Assembly: GCA_946480175.1 (NCBI GenBank)
Contig: CAMLIK010000003.1
Location: 16,145-80,144 of the forward strand
Reading direction: 5' to 3'
Length of the DNA: 64,000 bases
From: an uncultured Gilliamella sp.
GTDB taxonomy: Bacteria > Pseudomonadota > Gammaproteobacteria > Enterobacterales > Orbaceae
The notes under the pieces are model-generated. The model was not told the origin of the DNA. It did not search any database and worked only from the letters and a program-made list of their open reading frames with translations. The position numbers and the translations under genes were made by a program. Shown here piece by piece: positions 11,440 to 23,112 of this stretch. Position 1 is the first letter of the stretch, and every line of letters begins with the position of its first letter.

Positions 11440-11960
11440 ATAGAAAAGTGATTTAATTGATACAGTTGAAAAATTAAAATGTTCTATGCTCAATATTGAA
11501 CATTTTTTTAGATTAGATGAATATCAAACTATCGAAAATTTTAGTTATGCTGATATCTAAGAAGTAAAAAAAGTACGTGATTATCAAATTCTATTTTTTA
11601 TATTTTAGATCATGTTTAAGCGTTATCAATTGATAAAGTTATGGATAACAGGTTGTTAATTGATAAATCACATCACATTTCGAGTTACCTTGATTTTAAA
11701 ATTAGTTACCAATTCAAACTAACTGATGATTTCACTTGTAATTATAGGTTTAAAAATTATATCTATGAAGATTATATGCAGTATTATAATGATTTTGAAT
11801 GAATGCTAATTGTTTTAGGTATTAATTGGCAATGCATTTTAGTTTCATTTGAAATGATTAATAATAAAACAATTATCAATAATCGTTTGGAAGGTTTTAA
11901 TACCTAATATTCGGCGTAGTTTAAAAACTAACTTTATTTACCGATTTAATTGCTCCGTCG
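11440..11960 (+). pseudogene. Decayed coding region of unknown identity downstream of ribD
   Basis: Protein-like stretches in different frames (SDLIDTVEKLKCSMLNIEHFFRLDEYQTIENFSYADI*; MDNRLLIDKSHHISSYLDFKISYQFKLTDDFTCNYRFKNYIYEDYMQYYNDFE* at 11641-11802) broken by stops. Confidence 0.35.
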
Positions 11961-11976
11961 TTAATAAGACTAAGAT

Positions 11977-12019
11977 AAAAATCCCATGAGTTCACATATA
12001 TCATTTCTTCTCATGGGAT
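11977..12019 (-). terminator. Terminator of the minus-strand PTS operon
   Basis: Inverted repeat ATCCCATGAG / CTCATGGGAT; followed by TTTT on the minus strand. Confidence 0.7.
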
Positions 12020-12026
12020 GATAATA

Positions 12027-12464
12027 TTAGTTTCCTTGAAGGATTGTTAATAGTTCTTCTGGTTTTTTAACGGATTGAATTCGCTTTATTGTATCTTCAG
12101 CAATAACTGCTCTTGTTAATTGGCGCAAAATATCTAAGTGTTCATTACTTTTTGCCGCTATACCAATAACAACATAGGCAATATTATTATCTTCATCCCA
12201 ATTTATTCCATCAGGGTAATAGATGACTTTTAATCCTGTTTGTATAACACTATCACGTTTATCGGTAGTTCCATGAGGAATTGCTATACCATTACCCAGA
12301 AAAGTTGATATTTGCAGATCACGATCGAACATCGATTGAGTATAATCGGGCATTACTAATCCTGCTTTTATCATATTTTCTGATACCGCTTTTATTGCAT
12401 CTTGTTTAGTATAAAAGCCATTTATAATAGATATGTCTTCAACTTTTAATTGTATATTGCTCAT
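12027..12464 (-). CDS. PTS EIIA, fructose/mannitol type
   Basis: IAIPHGTTDKRDSVIQTG phospho-His motif; operonic with FruA-type IIBC. Confidence 0.88.
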   Translation of the reverse strand: MSNIQLKVEDISIINGFYTKQDAIKAVSENMIKAGLVMPDYTQSMFDRDLQISTFLGNGIAIPHGTTDKRDSVIQTGLKVIYYPDGINWDEDNNIAYVVIGIAAKSNEHLDILRQLTRAVIAEDTIKRIQSVKKPEELLTILQGN

Positions 12465-12532
12465 TTATTTTCCTTAAAAATTCATATATATTCAAAAGAT
12501 CAATTTATTAGCCATATTTAATAATTGACTTT

Positions 12533-13942
12533 TTATTTTTCAACAGTCGATTTTCGTTTTTCACGTATACGACATAAACCTAATAAAATTGCTCCGACTA
12601 ATGCACCTATAAAAATACAACCAACCCACATGAAAGGTTTATTGACTAAAGGTAGGACTAAAAATCCTCCATGAGGTGCAGGAACTTGGATTTGACTAAT
12701 AAAAGTTAATACTGAGGCAATAGCTGATGAAAACATCATAATTGGAATAACGTGTAATGGATCTTTGGCAGCAAATGGAATAGCGCCTTCGGTTATATGA
12801 GTTGAACCAAGTATATAATTTACAATGCCAGCAGCACGCTCTTCTTCAGTAAATGCTTTACTTCGGAAAATAGTAGTTGAAAAGGCAATAACAAAAGGAG
12901 GGACAATACAGGCAGCGGAAACACCAGCCATAAAATAGTAATTACCTTCTCCTAACAGCATTGTACCTGTTACATAAGCAGCTTTATTGATAGGGCCACC
13001 GAAGTCGAAAGAGCACATTGCACCAATAACAATTCCTAATAAAATAGGATTAGCAGATTGCAATGAGGCTAACCATTCTTTCATGCCATTATTAACAACA
13101 GCAATCGGTCCACCAAGTAAAAACATGCCTGCACCAATCACAAATACCCCTATTAATGGCATTATGAAAATTGATTTAAGTCCTTCAAATGCACGAGGAA
13201 GGCCATCTAAAAGTCTTTTAACAATCAGCATTAAATAACCAGCAGCGAATCCAGCAATAATACCACCTAAAAAACCTGCACCAGTTATATTAGCAATTAA
13301 ACCACCGACAAAACCAGCTACCATACCTGGTCGCCCACTTATTGAATAAGCTAAAAAACCTGTAAAAATAGGGACCATAATACCGAAAGCTTGGCCACCA
13401 ATTTTCATTAGTAATGCAGCAAACTCATTATATTGAGGATTGCTTTGATCTGCGGAATAAATACCCCATAGAAATGACAATGCAATTAATACCCCTCCAG
13501 CAACAACGAATGGTAACATATTTGAAACACCACTCATAAGATGCTTATATATTTGTCGACCAACAGATTCTTTTAATTCATTTTGATTTGGTAGTTCTGA
13601 TGAGTGACTGTTATTTTTTAAGTTTTTGCGAATAGGTACTGTTCCTGTGTTTATTTTTTCAATAAGTATAGTCGCTTTATGGATACCATCTTTTACAGGT
13701 ACTTCAATAACCGGTAATCCATTAAAACGATCAGGATTAACATCTTTATCAGCCGCAATAATCACACCAATTGCATCAGCAATATCTGCATCAGTAATTA
13801 GGTTTTCTACACCACTTGCTCCATTGGTTTCTACTTTAATTTCAATCCCAGCTTTTTGAGCTGCTGATTTCAATGCTTCTTCTGCCATATAAGTATGTGC
13901 TATACCTGTAGGACAACCTGTTACTGCTAGTATTTTTTTCAT
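12533..13942 (-). CDS. PTS fructose-family EIIBC (FruA-like)
   Basis: IIB motif AVTGCPTGIAHTYMAEE; IIC domain with MPFVVAGGVLIALSF, DFGGPINKAAY. Confidence 0.92.
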   Translation of the reverse strand: MKKILAVTGCPTGIAHTYMAEEALKSAAQKAGIEIKVETNGASGVENLITDADIADAIGVIIAADKDVNPDRFNGLPVIEVPVKDGIHKATILIEKINTGTVPIRKNLKNNSHSSELPNQNELKESVGRQIYKHLMSGVSNMLPFVVAGGVLIALSFLWGIYSADQSNPQYNEFAALLMKIGGQAFGIMVPIFTGFLAYSISGRPGMVAGFVGGLIANITGAGFLGGIIAGFAAGYLMLIVKRLLDGLPRAFEGLKSIFIMPLIGVFVIGAGMFLLGGPIAVVNNGMKEWLASLQSANPILLGIVIGAMCSFDFGGPINKAAYVTGTMLLGEGNYYFMAGVSAACIVPPFVIAFSTTIFRSKAFTEEERAAGIVNYILGSTHITEGAIPFAAKDPLHVIPIMMFSSAIASVLTFISQIQVPAPHGGFLVLPLVNKPFMWVGCIFIGALVGAILLGLCRIREKRKSTVEK

Positions 13943-13961
13943 AACAATTTTCCATTTAATT

Positions 13962-14882
13962 TTATTTTATTTGAGTCACTTCAAGTTGTTTGATATAGGT
14001 ACTAACTTTGTTTAATAATCCTAAACCATTTGATTCGGCAACATTGGCACCAGTTGCTGATGCTTTTTTCATTGCTAATTGACAATTGTTTTGAAAAGGA
14101 AGCCATTCACTGAGAAATGCAGCAAGCGATGCGTCCCCTGCGCAAGCTGAACTAACTTGTTTTATCGTTATTGCGTTGCAGAACCAAATATTTTTCCCGT
14201 TTGAAAAATAAAGTCCTTTTGAACCCATTGTTAGTAAAATATTTTGTGCTCCTTGCTGATGAACATTTTCTAATGCTGCAATTATTTGCTCTGTTGTATC
14301 AGTTGTAAAACCAAAAATATCTTTTAACTCTTCATTATTAGGTTTGATAAGTAAAGGTTTATAAATCAATAAATCTTTTAATTTAGTATGACTAATATCC
14401 AAAATTATTTTGATATTTTTGCTTATGCAAATTTTTAAAATTAATTCCAAATAATCAGGTTCAATGTTATTTGGCAAACTACCGCTTATAACTAAATAAC
14501 TGTTATTGTTGAGTGACTCAATAATAGTTAGCATTTCAGCTTTTTTGTTATCAGGAATAAAAGGTCCTTTAGAGACCAATTTATATTCATTTTGTTCATC
14601 ATTAATAAAAACATTAATTCTGGTAATATCATCGATCAAACAAGGGATAGTTTGAATTTGCATCTTAGTTAGTTCATCAATAATATATTTTCCCGAAAAA
14701 CCACCAAAAAATCCTAATGCACAAGTAGGTTTATCAAATTTATTTAATACAATTGAAACATTAACTGCTTTACCGTTAGGGCTATATTCTGTATGTAGTG
14801 TTCTATTTACTAAATTGGGTTTTAGCCCTTGGCAATGAATATTCATATCAATTGCGGTATTAAGTGTTAAAGTGTAAATCAT
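13962..14882 (-). CDS. PfkB-family 1-phosphofructokinase/hexose-phosphate kinase (FruK/LacC/TagK-like)
   Basis: MIYTLTLNTAIDMN start; C-terminal SSACAGDASLAAFL. Start moved to the internal Met. Confidence 0.85.
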   Translation of the reverse strand: MIYTLTLNTAIDMNIHCQGLKPNLVNRTLHTEYSPNGKAVNVSIVLNKFDKPTCALGFFGGFSGKYIIDELTKMQIQTIPCLIDDITRINVFINDEQNEYKLVSKGPFIPDNKKAEMLTIIESLNNNSYLVISGSLPNNIEPDYLELILKICISKNIKIILDISHTKLKDLLIYKPLLIKPNNEELKDIFGFTTDTTEQIIAALENVHQQGAQNILLTMGSKGLYFSNGKNIWFCNAITIKQVSSACAGDASLAAFLSEWLPFQNNCQLAMKKASATGANVAESNGLGLLNKVSTYIKQLEVTQIK

Positions 14883-14892
14883 ATGATTCCCC

Positions 14893-15747
<855 letters not shown>

Positions 15748-15855
15748 TTAACTACTCCTTAAATATAATAAACCTTACATACTTTTGTTTTTTCGAATTG
15801 AAAATTATTTCTATTAATTATGATTATAAAATGAAAGTTATTCTAGTATTAATAT

Positions 15856-15871
15856 TGTGAATTAGATCACA
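15856..15871. promoter_or_regulatory. Predicted CRP site
   Basis: TGTGA-ATTAGA-TCACA, both half sites perfect, in the divergent intergenic region. Confidence 0.75.
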
Positions 15872-16074
15872 AAAACTGACTTTTTATTAATAAATTAGAA
15901 ACATTATTAAGTATTATTTGTTAGATGTTCTTTATTGACCTAGAATATCAAATAAAAGTACATATAAATGAAAATCATATAGTCGCAGATTGGCACTATT
16001 ATTATTGATTATATGTATGATAAATTCTATGATAAGTGTTTCAAATTTTTTATTAGTAACATAGGAAGTGAAAA

Positions 16075-16890
16075 TTGGCTAAAGCATCTTCGACCCTATT
16101 AAAACGTCGACTAGATATCGCAAAAATTGTACGCCAAAATGGAGAAGTGAAAGTTGATGAATTGTCCGACCTATTAAAAGTTTCTCACGTAACCATCCGG
16201 CAAGATTTAAGTTATCTTGAGCAACAGGGATATTTAAAACGTTCCTTTGGTGGAGCTATTTATATTTCTCCAGAAGGTTTGGTTCATAATTCTATCTCTA
16301 TCAATCTTAGTAATACGAAAGGTAATTGTTACATAGATTTGGCAAAAGCCTGTTTAAGCTATATTAATGATGGTGATACTATTTTTTTAGGGCATGGTTT
16401 TTTAACTCGAAAACTGATCCCTTTTTTGCATGAAAAAAAATCATTGCGAATTATTATGAATGACATAAAAAATGCATTATTAATGCAGGAATTTTCAGAT
16501 TCGGAAGTCATCTTAATTGGTGGGCTTTTATGTGAAGGAAAAATTATCAAAAACTATAATGAAACTATTAATCTTAATAATTATTCTATTTCACACTTTA
16601 TTATTGAATTAGCAGCAATTAATGAAGATAACGAATTAATTATTGACGATAGTGGACAAAAAGAAATATATCAACAAATTTTAAAAAAGTCTAAACATAC
16701 AATTGGTCTTTTATTAGACCGATCTTTACATAAAGATAACCATAGTATTGGTAAATTAAAAAATATAGATGTTACCATTTTATCTAAAGCGGCAGTGTCA
16801 GAATACCATCACCAGTTATTAAATTCTAATTTTAAACAAATTTCGACGAATAAATATTGTATGATTTATCATAAACTATTGGGGACATAA
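16075..16890 (+). CDS. DeoR-family transcriptional regulator
   Basis: TTG start; N-terminal HTH RRLDIAKIVRQNGEVKVDELSDLLKVSHVTIRQDLSYLEQQGYLKRSFGGA. Confidence 0.88.
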   Translation: MAKASSTLLKRRLDIAKIVRQNGEVKVDELSDLLKVSHVTIRQDLSYLEQQGYLKRSFGGAIYISPEGLVHNSISINLSNTKGNCYIDLAKACLSYINDGDTIFLGHGFLTRKLIPFLHEKKSLRIIMNDIKNALLMQEFSDSEVILIGGLLCEGKIIKNYNETINLNNYSISHFIIELAAINEDNELIIDDSGQKEIYQQILKKSKHTIGLLLDRSLHKDNHSIGKLKNIDVTILSKAAVSEYHHQLLNSNFKQISTNKYCMIYHKLLGT

Positions 16891-16895
16891 TTAAG

Positions 16896-17861
16896 ATGGA
16901 ATTTAAAATTTGTACGTTAGGAGAATTACTTGTTGAATTTTTGGCGAAAGAGCATAATCAACGCTTTGATAAAACAGGTGAATTTATTGGCCCCTATCCG
17001 AGTGGTGCTCCAGCAATATTTGCCGATCAAGTAGCTAAATTAGGGTTTCGTGTAGTTTTTTTCAGTTGTGTGGGAAAAGATAGCTTTGGAAAAATGTGTA
17101 TTAACCGACTTAAACAAGATGGTGTAATTATTGATGGTATTATTTCTCGTAGTAGAGCCAATACTGGAAGTGCATTTGTTAGTTATCAAGACTATAATGA
17201 ACGAGATTTTATTTTTAATATTCCCAATAGTGCATGTGGTTTGTTATCTTTTAATCATATTGATGAAAAATTGCTGAAAGATTGTACTCATTTGCACGTT
17301 ATGGGCTCTTCGCTTTACTCTTTTAGGGCTATTGATGCGATGAGAAAAGCATTAGATATAATCAAAAATAAAGGTGGAACAATCTCGTTTGATCCTAATT
17401 TACGCAAAGAGATGTTTAATATTCAAGAAATGGAACAATCCTTTGGTTATATTATGGAGTATACCGATATATTTTTACCTAGTGAGAATGAAGTTTGTTA
17501 TTTCGCTCAGAATGATGAAAGTGAACAACAGACGATGTCAACTTTACTCAATAATGGTATAAAACATATCGTTGTAAAAGGTGGTGCTAAAGGCGCAAAT
17601 TATTATGGTTTGGATGAAAAAAATTGTCTTAAAATGATTCATGTAGATGGTTTTAATGTCGATGTAGTAGATCCAACCGGTGCTGGTGATTGTTTCAGTG
17701 CAACATTTGTGAGTTTATTGTTAGCTGGGTATTGCATTGAAACTGCACTAAAATTCGCTAATGTCAGCGGTGCCTTAGCAGTAACAAAACGAGGTCCGAT
17801 GGAAGGAACATCTTCACTTGTCGAAATTCAACAGTTTTTATCACAACATACAATGGTTTAA
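16896..17861 (+). CDS. PfkB-family sugar kinase, tagatose-kinase-like
   Basis: DPTGAGDCFSATF signature; N-terminal IGPYPSGAPAIFADQVAKLG block. Confidence 0.82.
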   Translation: MEFKICTLGELLVEFLAKEHNQRFDKTGEFIGPYPSGAPAIFADQVAKLGFRVVFFSCVGKDSFGKMCINRLKQDGVIIDGIISRSRANTGSAFVSYQDYNERDFIFNIPNSACGLLSFNHIDEKLLKDCTHLHVMGSSLYSFRAIDAMRKALDIIKNKGGTISFDPNLRKEMFNIQEMEQSFGYIMEYTDIFLPSENEVCYFAQNDESEQQTMSTLLNNGIKHIVVKGGAKGANYYGLDEKNCLKMIHVDGFNVDVVDPTGAGDCFSATFVSLLLAGYCIETALKFANVSGALAVTKRGPMEGTSSLVEIQQFLSQHTMV

Positions 17862-17896
17862 TTTGATAAGAAAAACTTGATTTATTTTTAATTTGT

Positions 17897-17930
17897 AAAA
17901 AACTCCCAATAACGATGTTATTGGGAAAAT
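17897..17930 (-). terminator. Terminator, probably for hemW
   Basis: TCCCAATAAC-GAT-GTTATTGGGA with a T tract on the minus strand. Confidence 0.6.
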
Positions 17931-18081
17931 ATAAGGAATAGGAAAACAATGAATTAATGCATTGTCCATATAGTATGCTCTCTTTTTGAATAAATGTAAG
18001 TAAAAATATGGATATATTTAATTAAATAATTGGTATTTATTTTGTTAATTTATAGTAAATATATATGTATTAATGATTTCG

Positions 18082-19215
18082 TTATAAGAATATTTCAAGT
18101 AATGAATTTAAAAATAACTTACCATGGTCTGTGATTTGCCAGCTTTGGTTATGCTCAACCAGATAATTTTTTTCGATAGCCAGTGAGATTGGTTTATCAA
18201 TGGATTTCAACGGTAAAAAAGTTCGTTGTTCAAATTCAGATTTAGGCGTAGCTTCAAATAGTCTAAATCTGTTCATAAAAAATTCAAAGGCTAACTCATT
18301 TTTTGCAACAGTATAAGAACGTTCTAAATAACGTCCTTCTAGATAGCCTTTAGGATGTTTGGTTTTTACCGTACGAATAATAGTTCCATCATTTTGGGTT
18401 AACTTTCCATGAGCGCCACAACCAATACCAATATAATCACCGAATCGCCAATAATTCAAATTATGTTGGCATTGATAATTGGATTTGGCATAAGCCGATG
18501 TCTCATATTGCTGGTAACCATATTTAGTTAATAATTGATGACCTTGTTGGTAAATATCCCAAAGCATATCGTCATCAGGCAAAATAGGTGGTTTAGAACC
18601 AAACAATGTGTTAGGCTCAATAGTTAATTGATACCAAGATAAATGTGGTGGTGCGATTGCAATTGCTTGTTTTAGATCATTCAATGCATCATCAATGGTT
18701 TGGTCTGGTAAGCCATGCATTAAATCTAAATTAAAACTTTTTAAGTTTAAATCATGAGCTAATTTTCCAGCATCTATCGCTTCTTGTTGGTTATGAACTC
18801 GCCCTAATTTTATAAGTTTATCTGCTTGAAAGCTTTGTATACCAATTGATATTCGATTTATTCCTGCTTGTTGATACTCTTTAAATCTTTCTACATCAAC
18901 GGAATTAGGATTAGCTTCAATAGTTATTTCTGCATTGTGATTTATTGGTATGATTTTATTTATAGCGACTAATAATTTATTAATTAACTCAGACGAGAAA
19001 AGGCTTGGGGTACCTCCACCAATAAAAATAGAGTGAATAGAGCGAGTATTATAAAGCGCAATATCTTGTTTTAAATCATTAATTAAATGGTCTATATATG
19101 CGGAATAATCGGGCGTTTTTTTCATTTTATGTGAATTAAAATCACAATATGGACATTTTTGTACGCACCATGGCATATGTATATATAAACTCAACGGGAT
19201 TTTATAATCAAACAT
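18082..19215 (-). CDS. hemW: Radical SAM heme chaperone HemW
   Basis: SLYIHMPWCVQKCPYCDFNSH; FIGGGTPSLF. Confidence 0.95.
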   Translation of the reverse strand: MFDYKIPLSLYIHMPWCVQKCPYCDFNSHKMKKTPDYSAYIDHLINDLKQDIALYNTRSIHSIFIGGGTPSLFSSELINKLLVAINKIIPINHNAEITIEANPNSVDVERFKEYQQAGINRISIGIQSFQADKLIKLGRVHNQQEAIDAGKLAHDLNLKSFNLDLMHGLPDQTIDDALNDLKQAIAIAPPHLSWYQLTIEPNTLFGSKPPILPDDDMLWDIYQQGHQLLTKYGYQQYETSAYAKSNYQCQHNLNYWRFGDYIGIGCGAHGKLTQNDGTIIRTVKTKHPKGYLEGRYLERSYTVAKNELAFEFFMNRFRLFEATPKSEFEQRTFLPLKSIDKPISLAIEKNYLVEHNQSWQITDHGKLFLNSLLEIFL

Positions 19216-19402
19216 ATGCCTTTCCTCAAATTTTAAAATAAAGTATGGGTACTAATAAGAAATAGCTGGCTATATTACTCCAATTTAGTAAAAAAAGCTT
19301 TTATTGCCTTTATTCCGTTTTTATAATTTGAATAACGCGCGTACAATTAGCATTAAATTATAGGCAATGTTCGCCATGTAAATTAAATATTTAGGAGTAA
19401 AT

Positions 19403-20275
19403 ATGAGTATCGTTAAACAGATTTTAGATAGCCAGGCTTCAGGAGCATCATTGAGTTCATCAGTCAATCAAAGTACATTTGGTGAATTACCTGTATTAGT
19501 AATTAAACATAAAACATGTTCAGCTGCAGTATCGTTACAAGGTGCTCATCTATTATTTTGGCAACCGTCAACAGAAACTACACCCGTGATTTGGTTAAGT
19601 CAAAAAGCTAATTTTAAAAAGGAAGTGGCAATTAGAGGCGGTGTGCCAGTTTGTTGGCCATGGTTTGGTAAATTAGGCGATCCAATGCATGGTTTTGCGC
19701 GTCTCGTTGAATGGCAATTAGATTCTTGCAAAGAAGATAATAATGGTGTGGATCTCACGTTATCATTAACCAATAATCAACAAACAGAACGTTTTTTCAC
19801 AAAATCTTTTCATGTATGGTTAACTATCCATGTTGGACAAACCTGTGAGGTAACACTATCTTGTCAAGGGGATTTTGAGGCAACCAGTGCCCTACATACT
19901 TATTTGGGTATTAATAATATTCATGATGTTATTGTTAAAGGTTTAGGTGATTCTTATCAAGAACGCTTACCGGTTGAAAATAAACCAACAGTTCAAGGAC
20001 AACTTACTTTTAATCAAGAAGTTGATCGCATTTATACCAATGCCGATGACGTAATAACTATCGCCGATGGTAAACGAACAATCAAATTAACCAATGTTAA
20101 TGCAAGTGATGTCGTGACTTGGAATCCTTGGATTGATAAAGCTAAAGCGATGGCTGATTTTGCCGATGAAGAATATCAATCTATGGTTTGTGTTGAATCA
20201 TGTCGTATTAATAAACCGTTAAAATTAACAGCAACACAAAAATCAGCCTATGGATTTAAGATTGAAGTTATTTAA
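19403..20275 (+). CDS. yeaD: D-hexose-6-phosphate mutarotase (YeaD-like)
   Basis: GGVPVCWPWFG, HGFAR, aldose epimerase fold signatures. Confidence 0.9.
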   Translation: MSIVKQILDSQASGASLSSSVNQSTFGELPVLVIKHKTCSAAVSLQGAHLLFWQPSTETTPVIWLSQKANFKKEVAIRGGVPVCWPWFGKLGDPMHGFARLVEWQLDSCKEDNNGVDLTLSLTNNQQTERFFTKSFHVWLTIHVGQTCEVTLSCQGDFEATSALHTYLGINNIHDVIVKGLGDSYQERLPVENKPTVQGQLTFNQEVDRIYTNADDVITIADGKRTIKLTNVNASDVVTWNPWIDKAKAMADFADEEYQSMVCVESCRINKPLKLTATQKSAYGFKIEVI

Positions 20276-20463
20276 TCATTAGTTTTTTTGATATTGTAAA
20301 TGCAATCCATATCTGACTTTATCTTTATTAAGCTGATTATTTGATTGCGTTTACTAGCATAACACTTTATAATCCCTAGCGCTTTTTAAAGCACTAATTT
20401 TATAGCCAACTACTGGGTCGCCTGTAATTGGTTTTTTATTTGAAATAAATAAGAGAAATCGAT

Positions 20464-20748
20464 ATGTTTACATTAAAAGCAGAAGTTAGAAAAGAGCATG
20501 GTAAGGGTGCGAGCCGCCGCCTGCGTCACGCTGGTCAGTTCCCAGCAATTGTTTATGGTGGAACAGAACCTGCAATTTCTATTGTGTTAGATCACAACCA
20601 AGTTTTCAATATGCAAGAAAAACCAGAATTTTATTCTGAATTATTAACTATTGATATTGACGGTAAAGCAGTTAAAGTTAAAGTCCAAGCAGTACAACGT
20701 CATCCATTTAAACCAAAATTAGTTCACATGGATTTTGTTCGCGCATAA
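20464..20748 (+). CDS. rplY: 50S ribosomal protein L25
   Basis: [33 protein letters not shown]; 94 aa. Confidence 0.97.
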   Translation: MFTLKAEVRKEHGKGASRRLRHAGQFPAIVYGGTEPAISIVLDHNQVFNMQEKPEFYSELLTIDIDGKAVKVKVQAVQRHPFKPKLVHMDFVRA

Positions 20749-20786
20749 CGACTTTTGTTGAAAACTATTCAACACCATCTTTAAAT

Positions 20787-20820
20787 AAAAGGTCACCAAA
20801 ATGGTGACCTTTTATTTTTT
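20787..20820 (+). terminator. rplY terminator
   Basis: AAAAGGTCACC-AAAAT-GGTGACCTTTT. Confidence 0.85.
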
Positions 20821-20939
20821 ATTATAGTCTAAAAATGATAAATATCTATTGTTATGATTTATTCTATTAACTTGATGTATACTGATAATCAAACAATAAT
20901 AAAAATAAATTGTAGATTACACCATTTTAGGAGAGCTCT

Positions 20940-22400
20940 ATGTCTGATATCCCAGCTTGCGATTTAGTTATTTTCGGCGCTAAAGGGGATTTAACAAGGC
21001 GCAAACTTTTACCGTCTCTATATCAATTAGAAAAATATGGAAAGTTGCCAGAGCAGACAAAAATTTTAGGTGTAGGCCGTGCTGATTGGGATCAAGCGGC
21101 TTACACGGAAGTTGCAAAAGATGCGTTAACCACATTTATACCAGAACCATTAGATGAACATATTTGGCAACGACTTAGCCAACGGCTTAACTTTCACAAA
21201 TTAGATGTAAATGACATAGTTGGTTTTAATTCATTAAAAGATAAGCTTGAAAAGTCACATCCTGCCATTTTTTATTTTGCGATGCATCCCAATGCATTTG
21301 GTACGATTTGTCAAGGGTTGGCTGAAGCAGGTTTAAATCAAGCTCAAAACAGAATCGTAATGGAAAAACCATTAGGTTTTGATCTACAATCATCAAAAGA
21401 AATTAATGATTCGGTTGCAAAGTATTTCAATGAATCACAAGTTTATCGTATCGACCATTATTTAGGAAAAGAGTCAGTATTAAATTTACTCGCCCTTCGT
21501 TTTGCTAACCCTGTGTTTGCTTCACTTTGGAATAGAAATTCAATCGATCATGTTGAAATCACAGTTGCAGAACAAGTTGGAATTGAAGGACGTTGGGGAT
21601 ATTTTGATAAAGCTGGTCAAATGCGTGATATGGTGCAGAATCATTTATTACAAATTCTGACGATGATAGCCATGTCGCCACCTGCAAATCTTGAAGATAA
21701 TAGCTTACGTAGAGAAAAAGTAGCTGTACTTAATGCTTTACGTTCAATTAATAAAGCAAATATCCGCGAAAAAGTTGTTAGAGGTCAATATACTACTGGA
21801 TTTGTTAATGGCATTAATGTACCTGGTTATTTAGAAGAAGATGGTGCAAATAAGCAAAGTAATACTGAAACATTTGTTGCTATTCGTGTTGATATTGATA
21901 ATTGGCGTTGGGCTGGTGTGCCTTTTTATTTACGAACTGGAAAACGCTTACCAAGTAAGTGTTCTGAAGTCGTAGTTTACTTTAAATCTTTACCTCTGAA
22001 TTTATTTAGTGAGTCTTATTCTCAATTACCTCAGAATAAATTAACTATCCGCCTACAACCAGATGAAGGCCTGGATATTGAAATTTTAAACAAGGTGCCG
22101 GGATTAGATAGTATGCATAATTTACAAACGACTAAGTTAGATTTAAGTTTTAATGAAACTTTTCATCAACAGAGTGCAGATGCATATGAGCGTTTGTTAC
22201 TTGAAGTGATGCGAGGACGACAAGCATTATTTGTTCATCGAGATGAAGTTGAGGCAGCTTGGAAATGGGTTGATTCAATTATTAGTGCGTGGAATTCAGA
22301 TAATGAATCACCAAAAACTTATCCTGCTGGTACTTGGGGCCCTGTAGCTTCTGTTGCATTGATCACTAAAGATGGTCACTCATGGCATGAATTTGAATAG
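20940..22400 (+). CDS. zwf: Glucose-6-phosphate 1-dehydrogenase
   Basis: IFGAKGDLTRRKLLPSLY; RIDHYLGKE active site. Confidence 0.97.
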   Translation: MSDIPACDLVIFGAKGDLTRRKLLPSLYQLEKYGKLPEQTKILGVGRADWDQAAYTEVAKDALTTFIPEPLDEHIWQRLSQRLNFHKLDVNDIVGFNSLKDKLEKSHPAIFYFAMHPNAFGTICQGLAEAGLNQAQNRIVMEKPLGFDLQSSKEINDSVAKYFNESQVYRIDHYLGKESVLNLLALRFANPVFASLWNRNSIDHVEITVAEQVGIEGRWGYFDKAGQMRDMVQNHLLQILTMIAMSPPANLEDNSLRREKVAVLNALRSINKANIREKVVRGQYTTGFVNGINVPGYLEEDGANKQSNTETFVAIRVDIDNWRWAGVPFYLRTGKRLPSKCSEVVVYFKSLPLNLFSESYSQLPQNKLTIRLQPDEGLDIEILNKVPGLDSMHNLQTTKLDLSFNETFHQQSADAYERLLLEVMRGRQALFVHRDEVEAAWKWVDSIISAWNSDNESPKTYPAGTWGPVASVALITKDGHSWHEFE

Positions 22401-22413
22401 AGGAATTATTAAA

Positions 22414-23112
22414 ATGTTTACATTAAATAAATACCCAAATAGTCAATCATTAATTGAAGATTTAGCTACTCATATTATCAATGAATTGAAAAAAGCTATT
22501 GATAAAAAAGGACATGCTTCTATTGCTGTATCAGGTGGGAAAACCCCTATTCCATTATTTAAACTACTCAGTCAACAAGATTTGGATTGGCATAATGTTT
22601 TTATCACATTAGTTGACGATAGATGGGTGGATGATACGGATGATGCAAGTAATGAGAAATTAGTATTAACGTATTTACTACAAAATAAAGCTAAATTGGC
22701 TAAGTTTGTTGGTTTAAAGAATAGTTGTGACAATCCATTTGATGGAGCAGAAATTACAGACAAAATATTAAATAAGATTCCTATGCCCTTTGATGTGTTA
22801 ATTTTGGGGATGGGAGAAGATGGTCATACAGCTTCGCTTTTCCCTGGTGCGGCTAATTTAATGGCAGGTTTAGATATGAAATCTGGTCAAAAAGTTGTCG
22901 GTATGACACCATTAACAGCACCGCTTGACCGTATTACCTTAACATTACCGACTATTTTAGATAGTCAAAATATCTATTTGCATTTAGTTGGAGAAAGCAA
23001 AATGCAAGTACTCGAACAAGCAGAAAGAGGGAATGATATTAATCAAATGCCAATTCGTGCAATTTTGCAGCAAAATAAAGTTGATGTAATTGGTTTTTGG
23101 ACCGCATCTTAA
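22414..23112 (+). CDS. pgl: 6-phosphogluconolactonase
   Basis: SGGKTPIPLFKLL; LGMGEDGHTASLFPG; adjacent to zwf. Confidence 0.95.
   Translation: MFTLNKYPNSQSLIEDLATHIINELKKAIDKKGHASIAVSGGKTPIPLFKLLSQQDLDWHNVFITLVDDRWVDDTDDASNEKLVLTYLLQNKAKLAKFVGLKNSCDNPFDGAEITDKILNKIPMPFDVLILGMGEDGHTASLFPGAANLMAGLDMKSGQKVVGMTPLTAPLDRITLTLPTILDSQNIYLHLVGESKMQVLEQAERGNDINQMPIRAILQQNKVDVIGFWTAS

Noticed and set aside
20340-20463. Possible structured leader upstream of rplY
   Set aside because: A few short complementary words, but no confident fold or conserved motif visible by eye.
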